A stretch of DNA of 64,000 bases from Micromonospora_G sp044458865 (GCF_044458865.1 NZ_JBITIH010000009.1:62001-126000); one strand, 5' to 3'; positions 32,793 through 42,108 are shown, counted from the first letter of the stretch. The notes: a model not told the origin generated them from the sequence alone. A program made the numbers and translations.

Positions 32793-34745
32793 GTGTCCCA
32801 TGCCCCTCGATTTTCCCCGGCGGCCTTTCCTGTGACTCAGATTCCGACGTGGAGTGGCGGACCAGTCAGTCCCACCAGCGGACGCGCAGCTCCCGGCGCC
32901 ACCATCGGCGGTCGTTACTCGCTGCGCGCAGCGGTCGGCCATGGCGGCATGGGCACCGTGTGGCGTGCCGCCGACACCCTGCTCCGCCGTGACGTGGCGG
33001 TCAAAGAGGTCGTGCTGCCACCGGGGCTCGCCCCCAGTGACCGCGACGCGATGTACGAACGCACCCTGCGCGAGGCCCGTGCGGCCGCCGCCCTGCAACA
33101 CCCGGCCGTGGTACAGGTCTACGACGTGGTCACCGAGGGCGGCCGGCCCTGGATCGTGATGGAGCTGCTCGACGCGCGCAGCCTCGCCGACATGGTGATC
33201 GAGGACGGACCGCTCGCCCCCCGGGCGGTCGCCAAGATCGGCATCGCGCTGCTCGGCGCACTTGAGGTGGCGCACGCGATCGGCGTACTGCACCGGGACG
33301 TCAAACCGGCGAACGTGTTGATCGCCTCCGACGGCCGCTGCGTACTGACCGACTTCGGGGTGGCGCGAATGCCCACCGACGTCCAGCTCACCACACCCGG
33401 CATGGTGCTCGGCTCGCCGCACTTCATCTCCCCGGAACGCGCGATGGGCCACGACTTCGGCCCACCCAGCGACCTCTTCTCGCTCGGCGTCACGCTCTAC
33501 ACGGCAGTCGAGGGACGGCCGCCGTTCGACCGGGGTGACCCGATCGAGACCATGCACGCCGTGGTCGAGGACCCGCCGGCACCACCGTCCCGGTCCGGCC
33601 CCCTCACCGAGGTGCTGATGGGCCTGCTGGAGAAGGACCCGGCCCGCCGCTTCGACGTGGACACCTCGCGCAACATGCTGCGCGAACTGCTCGCCGGCCC
33701 GCTGGCCAGCAACACCGCCGGACACCTGGTGACAGACCCGTACTCGGTGGTGCCGGCCCAGCGCGCGACCTGGCAGCCGCCGGCACCGCCGGCCAAGCCG
33801 CAGCCGACCGGCCAGATCGGCGGCTCGGCGATGCTCGCCCCCGGCGAGTCGCTCACCGACCGGCTGGCCCAGCTACGCAAGTCCGGCGGCGCCTCAGGCG
33901 GTCCGGGCACACGCGGCGACGCGATGGACGAGACCAGGCCCGGTGCGGCGCTCCGCACGCCGACCGGCGCGATGCCGGCCGCCCAGCGCTGGGACGAGAG
34001 CAACGGGCCGACGACCTACGGCACCCCCGGCGGCGCTGCCGGCACCTACGGCCGCTCCGGTGGAAGCGGCAACAACGGTGCCGTCGGCAACGCCGTGGCC
34101 GGGGCCCGCCGGGCCGGCGACGCGGCGCTCAGCACGATCAAGAGTTGGCCTCGCAAGCTGCAACTCGCCGCCGCGGGTGGCGTGGTCGCCGTACTCGTGA
34201 TCGGCATCATCGCCCTCTCCAGCGGCGACCCGGAGAAGACGGCACCGCTGCCGCAGGCCGGAGTAAGCCCCAGCGCACCGGCCGGGCCGGCGTTCCCGAT
34301 CCAGGCGCACGCCGAACGCGGCATCTCGGTCAACGTGCCCGAAGGTTGGAAGAAGAACGCCCCGAAGGGCGCCCTCTACATCGACTTCACCGACCCGGCC
34401 GACTCCGGCCGCCGGATCCGGATCCTGATCGAGAAGACGTCGGCCACCCCGCTCAAGTTCCTCGAATCCGCCGGCGGCATCCTGGCCAAGCCGGACAACA
34501 AGTCCTGCGTCAAGCCGTACGCCGAAATCAGCCTCCAGGAGGTCGAACTCAGCGGCAAGCCGGCCGCCGAACTCGAATACACCTGCGGCGACGGCGACAC
34601 CAAGCGACACGGGATCTGGCGGGCCGTCGTCCAGGACGGCAAGGCGTACGAGTTCTACCTGACCACCCCGGATGCCAAGTTCGAGGAAAGCAAGCCGATC
34701 TTCGACGAGCTGGTCCGGAGCTTCACCCTCACCCCGGCCGGCTGA
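32793..34745 (+). CDS. Membrane-anchored Ser/Thr protein kinase with extracellular sensor-like domain
   Basis: 650 aa. GTG 32793 follows GGGGGGAT. The kinase domain (about residues 40-300) has VGHGGMGTVWRAAD, VAVKEV, HRDVKPANVLI and DFGVAR. A Pro/Gly-rich linker, one membrane span (LQLAAAGGVVAVLVIGIIAL, about residue 455) and an extracellular domain of about 145 residues follow. That domain (GISVNVPEGWKKN ... CVKPYAEIS ... YTCGDGDTK) has two Cys that may pair. The plan matches the kinase at 3186-5372. It is 55 bases before the phosphohexomutase gene, separated by a terminator. Confidence 0.93.
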   Translation: MSHAPRFSPAAFPVTQIPTWSGGPVSPTSGRAAPGATIGGRYSLRAAVGHGGMGTVWRAADTLLRRDVAVKEVVLPPGLAPSDRDAMYERTLREARAAAALQHPAVVQVYDVVTEGGRPWIVMELLDARSLADMVIEDGPLAPRAVAKIGIALLGALEVAHAIGVLHRDVKPANVLIASDGRCVLTDFGVARMPTDVQLTTPGMVLGSPHFISPERAMGHDFGPPSDLFSLGVTLYTAVEGRPPFDRGDPIETMHAVVEDPPAPPSRSGPLTEVLMGLLEKDPARRFDVDTSRNMLRELLAGPLASNTAGHLVTDPYSVVPAQRATWQPPAPPAKPQPTGQIGGSAMLAPGESLTDRLAQLRKSGGASGGPGTRGDAMDETRPGAALRTPTGAMPAAQRWDESNGPTTYGTPGGAAGTYGRSGGSGNNGAVGNAVAGARRAGDAALSTIKSWPRKLQLAAAGGVVAVLVIGIIALSSGDPEKTAPLPQAGVSPSAPAGPAFPIQAHAERGISVNVPEGWKKNAPKGALYIDFTDPADSGRRIRILIEKTSATPLKFLESAGGILAKPDNKSCVKPYAEISLQEVELSGKPAAELEYTCGDGDTKRHGIWRAVVQDGKAYEFYLTTPDAKFEESKPIFDELVRSFTLTPAG

Positions 34746-34754
34746 CCGCGCAAC

Positions 34755-34781
34755 GGGGGACCCGGACTCACAGGGTCCCCC
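34755..34781 (+). terminator. Hairpin terminator after the second kinase
   Basis: A perfect 9-bp stem GGGGGACCC / GGGTCCCCC with a nine-base loop. Confidence 0.75.
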
Positions 34782-34800
34782 GCCGTGCTATCAAGTCCGG

Positions 34801-36504
34801 ATGACGGCGAACCCGAACGACCCCGACAACCTGCGCGTCCTCGGCGAAGCCTGGCTGGCCGACGACCCCGACCCGGCCACCCGGGACGAGCTACGGGGGC
34901 TGCTCGGCCGGCTGCCCGACAGCGCGGCCGAACTGGCCGACCGGTTCGCCGGCCCGCTCACCTTCGGCACCGCCGGGCTCCGTGGACCGCTGCGCGCCGG
35001 CCCGAACGGGATGAACCTCGCCGTGGTCACCCAGGCCGCCGCCGGGCTGGTCACCTGGCTCACCGCCCGCGCCGCCGCCGGACCGCTGATCATCGGGTAC
35101 GACGCCCGGCACGGCTCCCGTACCTTCGCCGAACGGACAGCGCAGATCGCCACCGGGGCCGGGCGCCAGGCACTGCTCCTCCCCCGCCCGCTCCCCACCC
35201 CGGTCCTCGCGTACGCCGTCCGCGCACTCGGAGCAGCCGCCGGGGTGATGGTCACCGCCAGCCACAACCCGCCCCAGGACAACGGCTACAAGGTCTATCT
35301 CGGGGCGGAACTGGGCGGGCCCCGGGGTGCCGGGGCACAGATCGTGCCGCCCGCCGACACCGAGATCGAGGCCGCGATCCGGGCGATCGGGTCCGCCCGC
35401 GCCGTACCGCTCGGCCCGGCTGGCGAGGTGCTCGGCGACGACCTGGTCGCCGCGTACGTGGCCGCCGCGGCGGCGGTGCTCGACCCGGACGGCCCCCGGC
35501 AACTGAAGGTGGCGTACACGCCCCTGCACGGGGTAGGTGCCGCCGTCCTGACCGCCGCCTTCGCCCGCGCCGGCTTCGGCGTCCCCGGGATCGTGGCCGA
35601 GCAGGCCGAACCCGACCCCGACTTCCCCACCGTCGCGTTCCCCAACCCGGAGGAACCGGGCGCCGTCGACCGGCTGGTCGCGCTCGCCGACATCATCGGC
35701 GCCGACCTGGCCATCGCCAACGACCCGGACGCCGACCGCTGCGCCGTCGCGGTCCCCGGCCCGGACCGCCAGTGGCGCATGCTGCGCGGCGACGAACTGG
35801 GCGTCCTCCTCGCCGACCAGCTCATCCGGCGCGGCGTGACCGGCCTCTACGCCACCACGATCGTCTCCTCGTCGCTGCTGCGCGCCATCTGCGCCGCCCG
35901 GGGCGTGTCGTACGACGAGACGCTGACCGGGTTCAAGTGGATCGTCCGGGCCGAGTCCGGCGACACCCCACTGGTCTTCGGCTACGAGGAGGCGCTCGGC
36001 TACTGCGTCGCCCCGGACCTCGTACGCGACAAGGACGGCATCACCGCCGCACTGACCGTCGCCGAACTCGCCGCCGACCTCAAGGCCGAGGGCAGTACGC
36101 TCCTGCACCGGCTCGACGAACTCGCCGCCGAGTTCGGTGTCCACCTCACCGACCAGCTCTCGGTCCGGGTCGACGACCTGCGCGACATCCAGGACCTGAT
36201 GGGCCGGTTGCGTGCCCACACTCCCACCGAACTACTCGGCGCCCCGGTGACCTCGGCCGAGGACCTGCTCCCCGTCTCGGACGTGCTGATCCTGCGCACC
36301 GACACAGCCCGGGTGGTGATCCGGCCATCCGGCACCGAGCCGAAGCTCAAGGCGTACCTTGAGGTGATCGAACCGATCGGCGGCCCGGACCGGTCCGGGC
36401 CGCCGGCCGACGTCACCGCCGCCGTCGCCTCAGCCCGTCAGCGGGCCACCTCGGCGCTGACCACGCTCCGGTCCGAGATCGCGACGGCACTCGGCCTGGG
36501 CTGA
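34801..36504 (+). CDS. Phosphomannomutase/phosphoglucomutase family protein
   Basis: 567 aa from ATG 34801. GTAGLRGPL near residue 60, the catalytic phosphoserine loop VTASHNPPQDNGYKVY, the metal-binding DPDADRCAVAV, the sugar-binding FGYEEALGYCV and the phosphate-binding RPSGTEPKLKAY are all present and in order. It interconverts hexose-6- and hexose-1-phosphates. The Stealth phosphotransferase gene starts 51 bases downstream, so this enzyme could supply precursors for a phosphorylated surface glycan. Confidence 0.93.
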   Translation: MTANPNDPDNLRVLGEAWLADDPDPATRDELRGLLGRLPDSAAELADRFAGPLTFGTAGLRGPLRAGPNGMNLAVVTQAAAGLVTWLTARAAAGPLIIGYDARHGSRTFAERTAQIATGAGRQALLLPRPLPTPVLAYAVRALGAAAGVMVTASHNPPQDNGYKVYLGAELGGPRGAGAQIVPPADTEIEAAIRAIGSARAVPLGPAGEVLGDDLVAAYVAAAAAVLDPDGPRQLKVAYTPLHGVGAAVLTAAFARAGFGVPGIVAEQAEPDPDFPTVAFPNPEEPGAVDRLVALADIIGADLAIANDPDADRCAVAVPGPDRQWRMLRGDELGVLLADQLIRRGVTGLYATTIVSSSLLRAICAARGVSYDETLTGFKWIVRAESGDTPLVFGYEEALGYCVAPDLVRDKDGITAALTVAELAADLKAEGSTLLHRLDELAAEFGVHLTDQLSVRVDDLRDIQDLMGRLRAHTPTELLGAPVTSAEDLLPVSDVLILRTDTARVVIRPSGTEPKLKAYLEVIEPIGGPDRSGPPADVTAAVASARQRATSALTTLRSEIATALGLG

Positions 36505-36555
36505 CCCGGCGGCCCGCCCCACCACCTTTGGCCGTCGCTGATCGTTACAGCAGAT

Positions 36556-38388
36556 GTGCTCGCACGTCGAGGTTACGCACTCATCCCGACCGTCCTCCGA
36601 CGCCGACTCCACCAGCGGGTCCCCTTCGACCAGCAGGTACGGCTCGGCCGCTGGTTGAACCAGCCGGCCGGCACCTTCGGGGTGGCCCTGCGCCAGTGGT
36701 ACGACGACCGCTCGGGGCGGGAGCCCGCCCGGCGTTGGGTCCGGCTGGACGGCCGACGGGTTTGCGCTTCCGTCGACCCGGCCGCCACCCCGCTCGGTGC
36801 CCACCAGGGCAACCTGGACCGGGTGCTGGCCGCCCTCGGCGACGCCTCGGTCGAACACTTCGCCATCCCGCACCACCATGGCCTGCGCAGCCGGGTCGGG
36901 GTGCCGGCGAACCAGCGCGCCGAGGCCCTCCGGGCGATCGCCGGAATTGACGACGTCCTGATCGGACGCCCCGGCCGCCAGGCGGTCCGGCCCCGTGCCG
37001 GTGGACGGGGTCCACGGCGGGTACGCCGTGCCGACGTGGTGCTGGTCTACCGTCCGGTATGGATCAGTGAGGACCTCGCCTACGGTGCCGCGTACGCCTG
37101 CGAACTGGAGTTCTGGCACGGTGGCGACGGTCGACTCACCGCGCCCCGGCCAAACGCCCTGGCCCGCAGCGTGCCCAGCTACCGGCCGAACGTACGGGTG
37201 CCCGGCGCCTCGCTGAACCCGTTCGTGCCGACCGGCTACCACGCCCGTTACCCGGTCCGGGCCGACTTCGCCGGGGTCTCCGCCGACGCGGTGACGTTCC
37301 CGGTCGACGCGGTCTACGCCTGGCACGACCGGGACGACCCACACTGGCGGTCCCGCTTCCAGAGCGCGCACGACCGGCACGGTCCGCACGGGGCGCCGGC
37401 TGTCGACGGGGCCCGGCACGTCGACCACGACGAGCTGCGCTACTCCCTGCGCTCCCTGCACATGTACGCACCCTGGCTGCGCCACATCTACCTGGTCACC
37501 GACGGGCAGGTGCCCCGCTGGCTGGACCTGCCCCAACCGGGGTTGACCGTGATCGGTCATCGGGACCTGTTCGGCGACGACGCGACCCTGCCGACCTTCA
37601 ACCCGCACGCGATCGAATCGGTGCTGCACCTGATCCCCGGCCTCGCCGAACACTTCCTCTACCTCGACGACAACGTCCTACTCGGACGGCCGGTGCTACC
37701 GCGTACGTTCTTCCACCCGAACGGGCTGACCAAGTTCTTCCCGTCCCGACGGAACCAGATCGACCTCGGTGACCCGGCCTACACCGACGCTCCGGTCACC
37801 GCCGCCGCGAAGAACAACCGCCGGCTCATCGCCCGCCGGTTCGGCCGCGTGATCAGCCAGCAGATGAAGCACGCCCCGTACGCGCTGCGCCGGTCGGTGC
37901 TCGCCGAGATCTGCGCCGTCGCCTCCGAAGAGGTCGCCGGGACCCGACGCCACCCGTTCCGGCACCCGGCCGACCTCTCCATCGCCTCCGGCCTGCACCA
38001 CCACTGGTCGTACCTGCGGGGAACAGCCGTTCCCGGGCCGATCCGGCACCTACACACCGACCTGGCCGACCCGCAGGCCGCCGTACTCCTCAACCACCTG
38101 CTGAACTGGCGGGACTACGACACCCTCCACCTACGCGACAGCATCCCGGCCGGAGCCGACCGGGAGCGGGCGGACAGCACGCTGCGCAGCTTCCTGTCCC
38201 GGTACCTGCCGGTCCGCTCACCGTGGGAGGTGACCGCAGAGGTCGAGGCAACCCGCGCCCACCAGTCCGCCACCGAACTCGCCCACCTGCTCCAACCGGG
38301 CGTCAGCACAGGCGGTGCCGTGCCCCTCGCCCGCCCCGGACAGACCGATCCGGCCACCCGCCCCACCGGTCTGCTCCAACCCCGCTGA
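36556..38388 (+). CDS. Stealth-family hexose-1-phosphate transferase
   Basis: 610 aa from GTG 36556. Conserved regions appear in order: FPVDAVYAWHDRDDPHW (CR1), DELRYSLRSLHMYAPWLRHI with YLVTDGQVPRWL (CR2), FLYLDDNVLLGRPV (CR3, with the DD pair) and the C-terminal CR4 region after RHPFRHPADLS. Stealth proteins make sugar-phosphodiester capsules or wall polymers. They are homologous to human GNPTAB, the Golgi GlcNAc-1-phosphotransferase. The ~230 N-terminal residues before CR1 are basic and may hold an accessory domain. No signal peptide or membrane span is clear, so it is probably cytoplasmic. Confidence 0.9.
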   Translation: MLARRGYALIPTVLRRRLHQRVPFDQQVRLGRWLNQPAGTFGVALRQWYDDRSGREPARRWVRLDGRRVCASVDPAATPLGAHQGNLDRVLAALGDASVEHFAIPHHHGLRSRVGVPANQRAEALRAIAGIDDVLIGRPGRQAVRPRAGGRGPRRVRRADVVLVYRPVWISEDLAYGAAYACELEFWHGGDGRLTAPRPNALARSVPSYRPNVRVPGASLNPFVPTGYHARYPVRADFAGVSADAVTFPVDAVYAWHDRDDPHWRSRFQSAHDRHGPHGAPAVDGARHVDHDELRYSLRSLHMYAPWLRHIYLVTDGQVPRWLDLPQPGLTVIGHRDLFGDDATLPTFNPHAIESVLHLIPGLAEHFLYLDDNVLLGRPVLPRTFFHPNGLTKFFPSRRNQIDLGDPAYTDAPVTAAAKNNRRLIARRFGRVISQQMKHAPYALRRSVLAEICAVASEEVAGTRRHPFRHPADLSIASGLHHHWSYLRGTAVPGPIRHLHTDLADPQAAVLLNHLLNWRDYDTLHLRDSIPAGADRERADSTLRSFLSRYLPVRSPWEVTAEVEATRAHQSATELAHLLQPGVSTGGAVPLARPGQTDPATRPTGLLQPR

Positions 38389-38404
38389 CCCCCCGCCCGG
38401 CAGC

Positions 38405-38450
38405 GGCTCCAGCCTCGCTGGAGCCTGGCCGGTTCCAGCCCCGCTGGATC
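38405..38450. terminator. Two adjacent hairpins between convergent genes
   Basis: GGCTCCAGC-CTC-GCTGGAGCC (38405-38425) and GGTTCCAGC-CCC-GCTGGATCC (38430-38450) lie between the Stealth and GPP34 genes. The stretch GCCCGGCAGCGGCTCCAGCC occurs twice here as a direct repeat. Confidence 0.65.
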
Positions 38451-38513
38451 CTCGCCCGGCAGCGGCTCCAGCCCCGCACCCCGGCGGATAGGTCAGCACC
38501 AGGGCCGGAGCGG

Positions 38514-39191
38514 TCAGCGCCGGGCGCCCAGCGCCGCGTCGATGGCGTCGGCCAGGGCCTCGATCACCAGGGCCACCGACGGACGGACCGTCGACTCCTC
38601 CAGGCTCACCTCACCGGTGAAGCCGGCACCACCGGCAATCTCCGCCAGCCGCCGGTGCGCGTCCGCGAGGGCCGCACCAGACAAGCCCAGACTCGGTTCC
38701 ATCCGGGTCGCCGCGACCAGGGCGGCGAGTGCCGCCGTACGCTCGTCCGGCGCCTGCTCGCCGGTGAGCGCCACCGCCAACCGGCCCCGGATCTCCGCCT
38801 CCACCGTCGCGTCGACCGCCGGGTACCGGTGCACGTGGATGTGCCCGAGCGCGGTCTCGTCGACGTCCCGGACCACGCCCCGACCCACCAGGTCGGCCAG
38901 GATCCGGTCCCGCAGCCCGTGCCGGAGCCGCTGCACCCAGGAGGCCGGCGGAAGCGGGCCGTCACCGGCCATCCGCCCCAACACCTCGTCCGTGATCGGG
39001 TTCCCGGTCGGTGTCGGGTCGCTCACCACGATCGAGTCGTTGTCGTACGCGACCCGACCGGCCAGCGCCAGTTCCACCAGTACCCCGGCGGCCATCCCCA
39101 GGTCGAGCCCGATCCGCGACCCGGTGGCCTTCCCCGACTCGTCGTCGTACGCGAGCAACAGCAACTCTTCGGCCAGCGCCACACCTGTCAT
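38514..39191 (-). CDS. GPP34 (GOLPH3-like) family protein
   Basis: 225 aa. MTGVALAEELLLLAYDDESGK is the typical bacterial GPP34 opening, and GLDLGMAAGVLVELALAGRV with later LLxR-like helices matches the GOLPH3 fold. The eukaryotic homologue binds phosphatidylinositol-4-phosphate on the Golgi and glycosyltransferase tails. The bacterial role is unknown, possibly a peripheral membrane adaptor. It is convergent with the Stealth gene and divergent from the Nudix gene. Confidence 0.88.
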   Translation of the reverse strand: MTGVALAEELLLLAYDDESGKATGSRIGLDLGMAAGVLVELALAGRVAYDNDSIVVSDPTPTGNPITDEVLGRMAGDGPLPPASWVQRLRHGLRDRILADLVGRGVVRDVDETALGHIHVHRYPAVDATVEAEIRGRLAVALTGEQAPDERTAALAALVAATRMEPSLGLSGAALADAHRRLAEIAGGAGFTGEVSLEESTVRPSVALVIEALADAIDAALGARR

Positions 39192-39310
39192 GGCCCGAAA
39201 CGGTAGTCGGTTTCCGCACCATCGTGCAGGTGCCCTCGCCCCGCCACGCGAAACCCCACCCGCCGACGGGCTCGGCCACGACCGACAGTGCCCGCCGTAA
39301 GGTGGCCCGG

Positions 39311-39796
39311 GTGCAGGCCATTCTCGCCACCCTGGGCTACGTACTCTCCGCCGACCGTCGCCGGGTGCTGATGATCCGCCGGGACACCCGCCCCGACGAC
39401 CTGCACTACGGCTACTACAACGGGCTCGGCGGCAAACTCGAACCCGGTGAGGACGTGGTCGCCGGCATGCGGCGGGAGATCCGTGAGGAAGCCGGCCTCG
39501 AATGCCGGACCGTGGAACTCGCCGGCACCATCTCCTGGCCCGGCTTCGGCCGCAACGGCGAAAACTGGTTCGGCTTCCTGTTCCGGATCCCGGACTGGTC
39601 CGGCGTCCCGTACGAGCGCTGCCCGGAGGGCACCCTGATCTGGACCGACCTGTCCGACATCCTCAGCGGCGCCGTGCCCATGTGGCCCAGCGACCACAAT
39701 TTCCTACCCCTGGTCTTCGCCGACCACCCGAGGGTCTTCCACGGCTCCCAACCCTTCCACCACGGCACCCCCGGCCCCTGGACCACCTCCGCGTAA
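39311..39796 (+). CDS. Nudix hydrolase (MutT/8-oxo-dGTPase-like)
   Basis: 161 aa from GTG 39311, with AAGG about eight bases upstream. The Nudix box is complete: GGKLEPGEDVVAGMRREIRE followed by EAGL. The C-terminal half has aromatic residues (GENWFGFLFRI, WPSDHNFLPLVF) as in 8-oxo-dGTP diphosphatases of the MTH1 type. The TAA stop codon is supplied by palindromic repeat copy 6. Confidence 0.88.
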   Translation: MQAILATLGYVLSADRRRVLMIRRDTRPDDLHYGYYNGLGGKLEPGEDVVAGMRREIREEAGLECRTVELAGTISWPGFGRNGENWFGFLFRIPDWSGVPYERCPEGTLIWTDLSDILSGAVPMWPSDHNFLPLVFADHPRVFHGSQPFHHGTPGPWTTSA

Positions 39797-39847
39797 GGAA
39801 GGGCCCCTTATTATCGTTTTCTGTATAGGAAGGGCCCCTTCCTAACA
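39793..39847 (+). repeat. Palindromic repeat, copy 6
   Basis: About 55 bp. Its first bases GTAAGG contain the stop codon of the Nudix gene. The TTATCG arm again faces the upstream gene. Confidence 0.85.
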
Positions 39848-40001
39848 CCGAACGCGAAGCGGAGCGAGCCGCGCCGGCGAAGCCGGCGCCAACCACCCGC
39901 GCGAGTCGACCGAGCGCCGCCGCGGCGTCTGGAGCCGAGGACGACGCGGCGAAGCCGTCGTCGCCCGCAGGCGAAGACGCCGCACTGGGCGGCGCGAAGT
40001 G

Positions 40002-40125
40002 GAGCGAGCCAGCCGAGCGGAGCGAGGCCCAGGTAGCGGAGCGAGCCAGCCGAGCGGAGCGAGGCCCAGGTAGCGGAGCGAGCCAGCCGAGCGGAGCGAG
40101 GCCCGGGTAGCGGAGCGAGGCTCAG
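40002..40125. repeat. 37-bp direct tandem repeat, three copies plus a partial copy
   Basis: Units at 40002-40038, 40039-40075 and 40076-40112 (GAGCGAGCCAGCCGAGCGGA...) differ by one base; a partial unit runs into the upp stop. The preceding 39848-40001 is also rich in GCGAAGC and GAGCGAG motifs and holds no gene I can support. The 325-base gap between the Nudix and upp genes is therefore mostly repetitive. Confidence 0.85.
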
Positions 40126-40754
40126 AAACGGGGCATGCCGCCGAACTGGCGGTCGCCGGCGTCGCCGAGGCCGGGAACGATGAACTTGCGCTCGTCGAGC
40201 TGTTCGTCGATGGCAGCGGTGACCAGGCGCAGCGGCAGGCCGGTCTGCTCCAGCCGGGCGATGCCGTCGGGGGCGGCGAGCACGCAGATGACGGTGATGT
40301 CGGTGCAGCCCCGTTCGGCGAGGAGCCGGCAGCAGTGCTCCAACGATCCGCCGGTGGCGAGCATCGGGTCGAGTACCAGCACCGGGCGTCCGGTCAGGTC
40401 CCGGGGCAGCGACTCCATGTAGGCGCGCGGTTCGAAGGTGTGCTCGTCGCGGGCGAGCCCGACGAAGCCCATCGACGACTCGGGGAGCAGGGCGAGGGCG
40501 GAGTCGGCCATGCCGAGGCCGGCGCGGAGCACGGGTACGAGCAGCGGCGGGTTGGCGAGCCGGGTGCCGTCGGTCTGGGCGACGGGGGTCTGGATCGGGT
40601 ACCGCTCGATCGGGAAGGAGCGCGCGGCCTCGTACACCAGGGTGGTGGTGAGTTCGTGTAGGGCGGCGCGGAACGACGCCGCGTCGGTACGGGCATCGCG
40701 CATCGCGGTGAGCCGCGTCTGGGCGACAGGATGGTCAACGACGAGTACGTCCAC
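40122..40754 (-). CDS. upp: Uracil phosphoribosyltransferase
   Basis: 210 aa, MDVLVVDHPVAQTRLTAMRD. The PRPP-binding loop VLDPMLATGGSLEHC, PVLRAGLGMADSALALLP and the uracil-binding C-terminus KFIVPGLGDAGDRQFG are intact. It converts uracil and PRPP to UMP in pyrimidine salvage. The glycosyltransferase gene upstream overlaps its start by 20 bases. The downstream flank is the 37-bp tandem repeat. Confidence 0.96.
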   Translation of the reverse strand: MDVLVVDHPVAQTRLTAMRDARTDAASFRAALHELTTTLVYEAARSFPIERYPIQTPVAQTDGTRLANPPLLVPVLRAGLGMADSALALLPESSMGFVGLARDEHTFEPRAYMESLPRDLTGRPVLVLDPMLATGGSLEHCCRLLAERGCTDITVICVLAAPDGIARLEQTGLPLRLVTAAIDEQLDERKFIVPGLGDAGDRQFGGMPRF

Positions 40755-42108
40755 GATCGCTCAACCTACCGAATGCGTGGACCGGCTGGGCGGGGCCGGG
40801 TCGACCTGCCCATTCGGCTTGTCTTCTGGTGGTTTGCGCGTGTCGTCGGGCGGCGTGTGCATAGACGTCGCAGATCGCGTCGGCGTACCGCTCGGGGGTG
40901 TGTCCGGCGGCCCGGTCGGCGGCGAGTTGGCCGAGTCGCCGGGCGGCGGCGGGGTCGGTGAGGAGGCGGAGCAGGGCGGCGGCGAAGCCGGTGGTGGTGG
41001 GGGCGGCGCAGTCGGCGGCTCCGGCGAGCGGCCCATGCTGGTGCAGGACCGGGTCGACCAGGACCGCGGGTACGCCGGCGAGTGCGGCTTCCTGGAGGAC
41101 GAGTGCCTGGGTGTCGGTGCCGGAGGGGAAGGCGAGCACCTCGGCGGCCCCGTACGCGGCAGCCACCACTGCCGGCGGTTGCTGCCCGACGACGGTGATC
41201 CGGTCGGCGACCGCCGGGCCGACGAGACGCAGGAGTTCGGCGAGCCAGCGGGGCTCGTAGATCGCGCCGACCAGCACCAACCGGGCGCGAGGGCAGCCGG
41301 CGAGCAGTTCGGCGAAGGAGTTGATCAGAAGGTCGACGCCCTTTTCCCGGTTGACCCGGCCGACGAAGAGGATCACCTTGTCGGCCGGGTCGATGCCGTT
41401 GTCGGCGCGGAAGGCGGCGACCTCGGTCGGGGAGGTACGGCAGGGGGCGACTCCGGTGGGCACGAGGAAGACCCGGTCGTCGGGGACGGGCAGGCTGATC
41501 CGGTCGAGTACGGCCCGGGTCGGCACCACGACCGCGTCGGCGTCGCCGAGCAGGAGCAGGTTGGTGGCGTCGAGGGCGGCTCTGCGGTGGCTGGCGGCCG
41601 GTGCCCGGCGCGATGGTGCGGCGGCACCCGGGGCCGGCTCGGGCCGGACCGGTGGGCGGGGTACGCCGAGCCGGTGGGCGTAGAGCCGGACGGCTCCGCG
41701 TAGTGCCCTGGTCGGTACCTTGTACGCGTCGACGTACGCGTGCAGGTCGGTGTGGTACGTCTGGACCAGCGGCAGTCCGAGCCGCCGGGCGGTGAGTACG
41801 CCGAGCAGCCCGACGGGGCCGGGGGTGTGCACGTGCACGACCTCGGGTGCGCTGGCGGCGATCTCGGCGATGGTGCCGGCGGCGGCGCCACCGTGCAGCA
41901 GCCACGGGGAGAGCCGGAGGTCGGCGACCCCGCAGGGCAGCGCCCGTAACCGCATCAGGTCGGGCTCGCCGGCCTGGCCGGGGTGGCGGGGCACGACGGT
42001 GAGGCCGGGGTGCCCCCGGTCGGCCAGCGCCCGCACGAGGGTGCGGATGGAGCTGACCACCCCGTCGCGACGGGGCAGGTAAGTATCGGTGAAGTGCACT
42101 GCTCGCAC
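40735..42108 (-). CDS. GT4-family glycosyltransferase
   Basis: 457 aa from GTG 42108 (VRAVHFTDTYLPRRDGVVSS). The N-terminal domain has VVHVHTPGPVGLLGVLTARR and QTYHTDLHAYVD. The C-terminal domain has ILFVGRVNREKGVDLLI and FPSGTDTQALVLQEAALAG, the nucleotide-sugar EX7E region (first Glu replaced). A proline-rich stretch (about residues 150-180) joins the halves. It resembles mannosyltransferases acting on lipid or small-molecule acceptors. The 3' end overlaps upp by 20 bases, and the start is divergent from deoC. Confidence 0.88.
   Translation of the reverse strand: MRAVHFTDTYLPRRDGVVSSIRTLVRALADRGHPGLTVVPRHPGQAGEPDLMRLRALPCGVADLRLSPWLLHGGAAAGTIAEIAASAPEVVHVHTPGPVGLLGVLTARRLGLPLVQTYHTDLHAYVDAYKVPTRALRGAVRLYAHRLGVPRPPVRPEPAPGAAAPSRRAPAASHRRAALDATNLLLLGDADAVVVPTRAVLDRISLPVPDDRVFLVPTGVAPCRTSPTEVAAFRADNGIDPADKVILFVGRVNREKGVDLLINSFAELLAGCPRARLVLVGAIYEPRWLAELLRLVGPAVADRITVVGQQPPAVVAAAYGAAEVLAFPSGTDTQALVLQEAALAGVPAVLVDPVLHQHGPLAGAADCAAPTTTGFAAALLRLLTDPAAARRLGQLAADRAAGHTPERYADAICDVYAHAARRHAQTTRRQAEWAGRPGPAQPVHAFGRLSDRGRTRR

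Noticed and set aside
40002..40125. Direct repeats that might be a CRISPR array
   Set aside because: Units are contiguous with no unique spacers and no cas genes are nearby.
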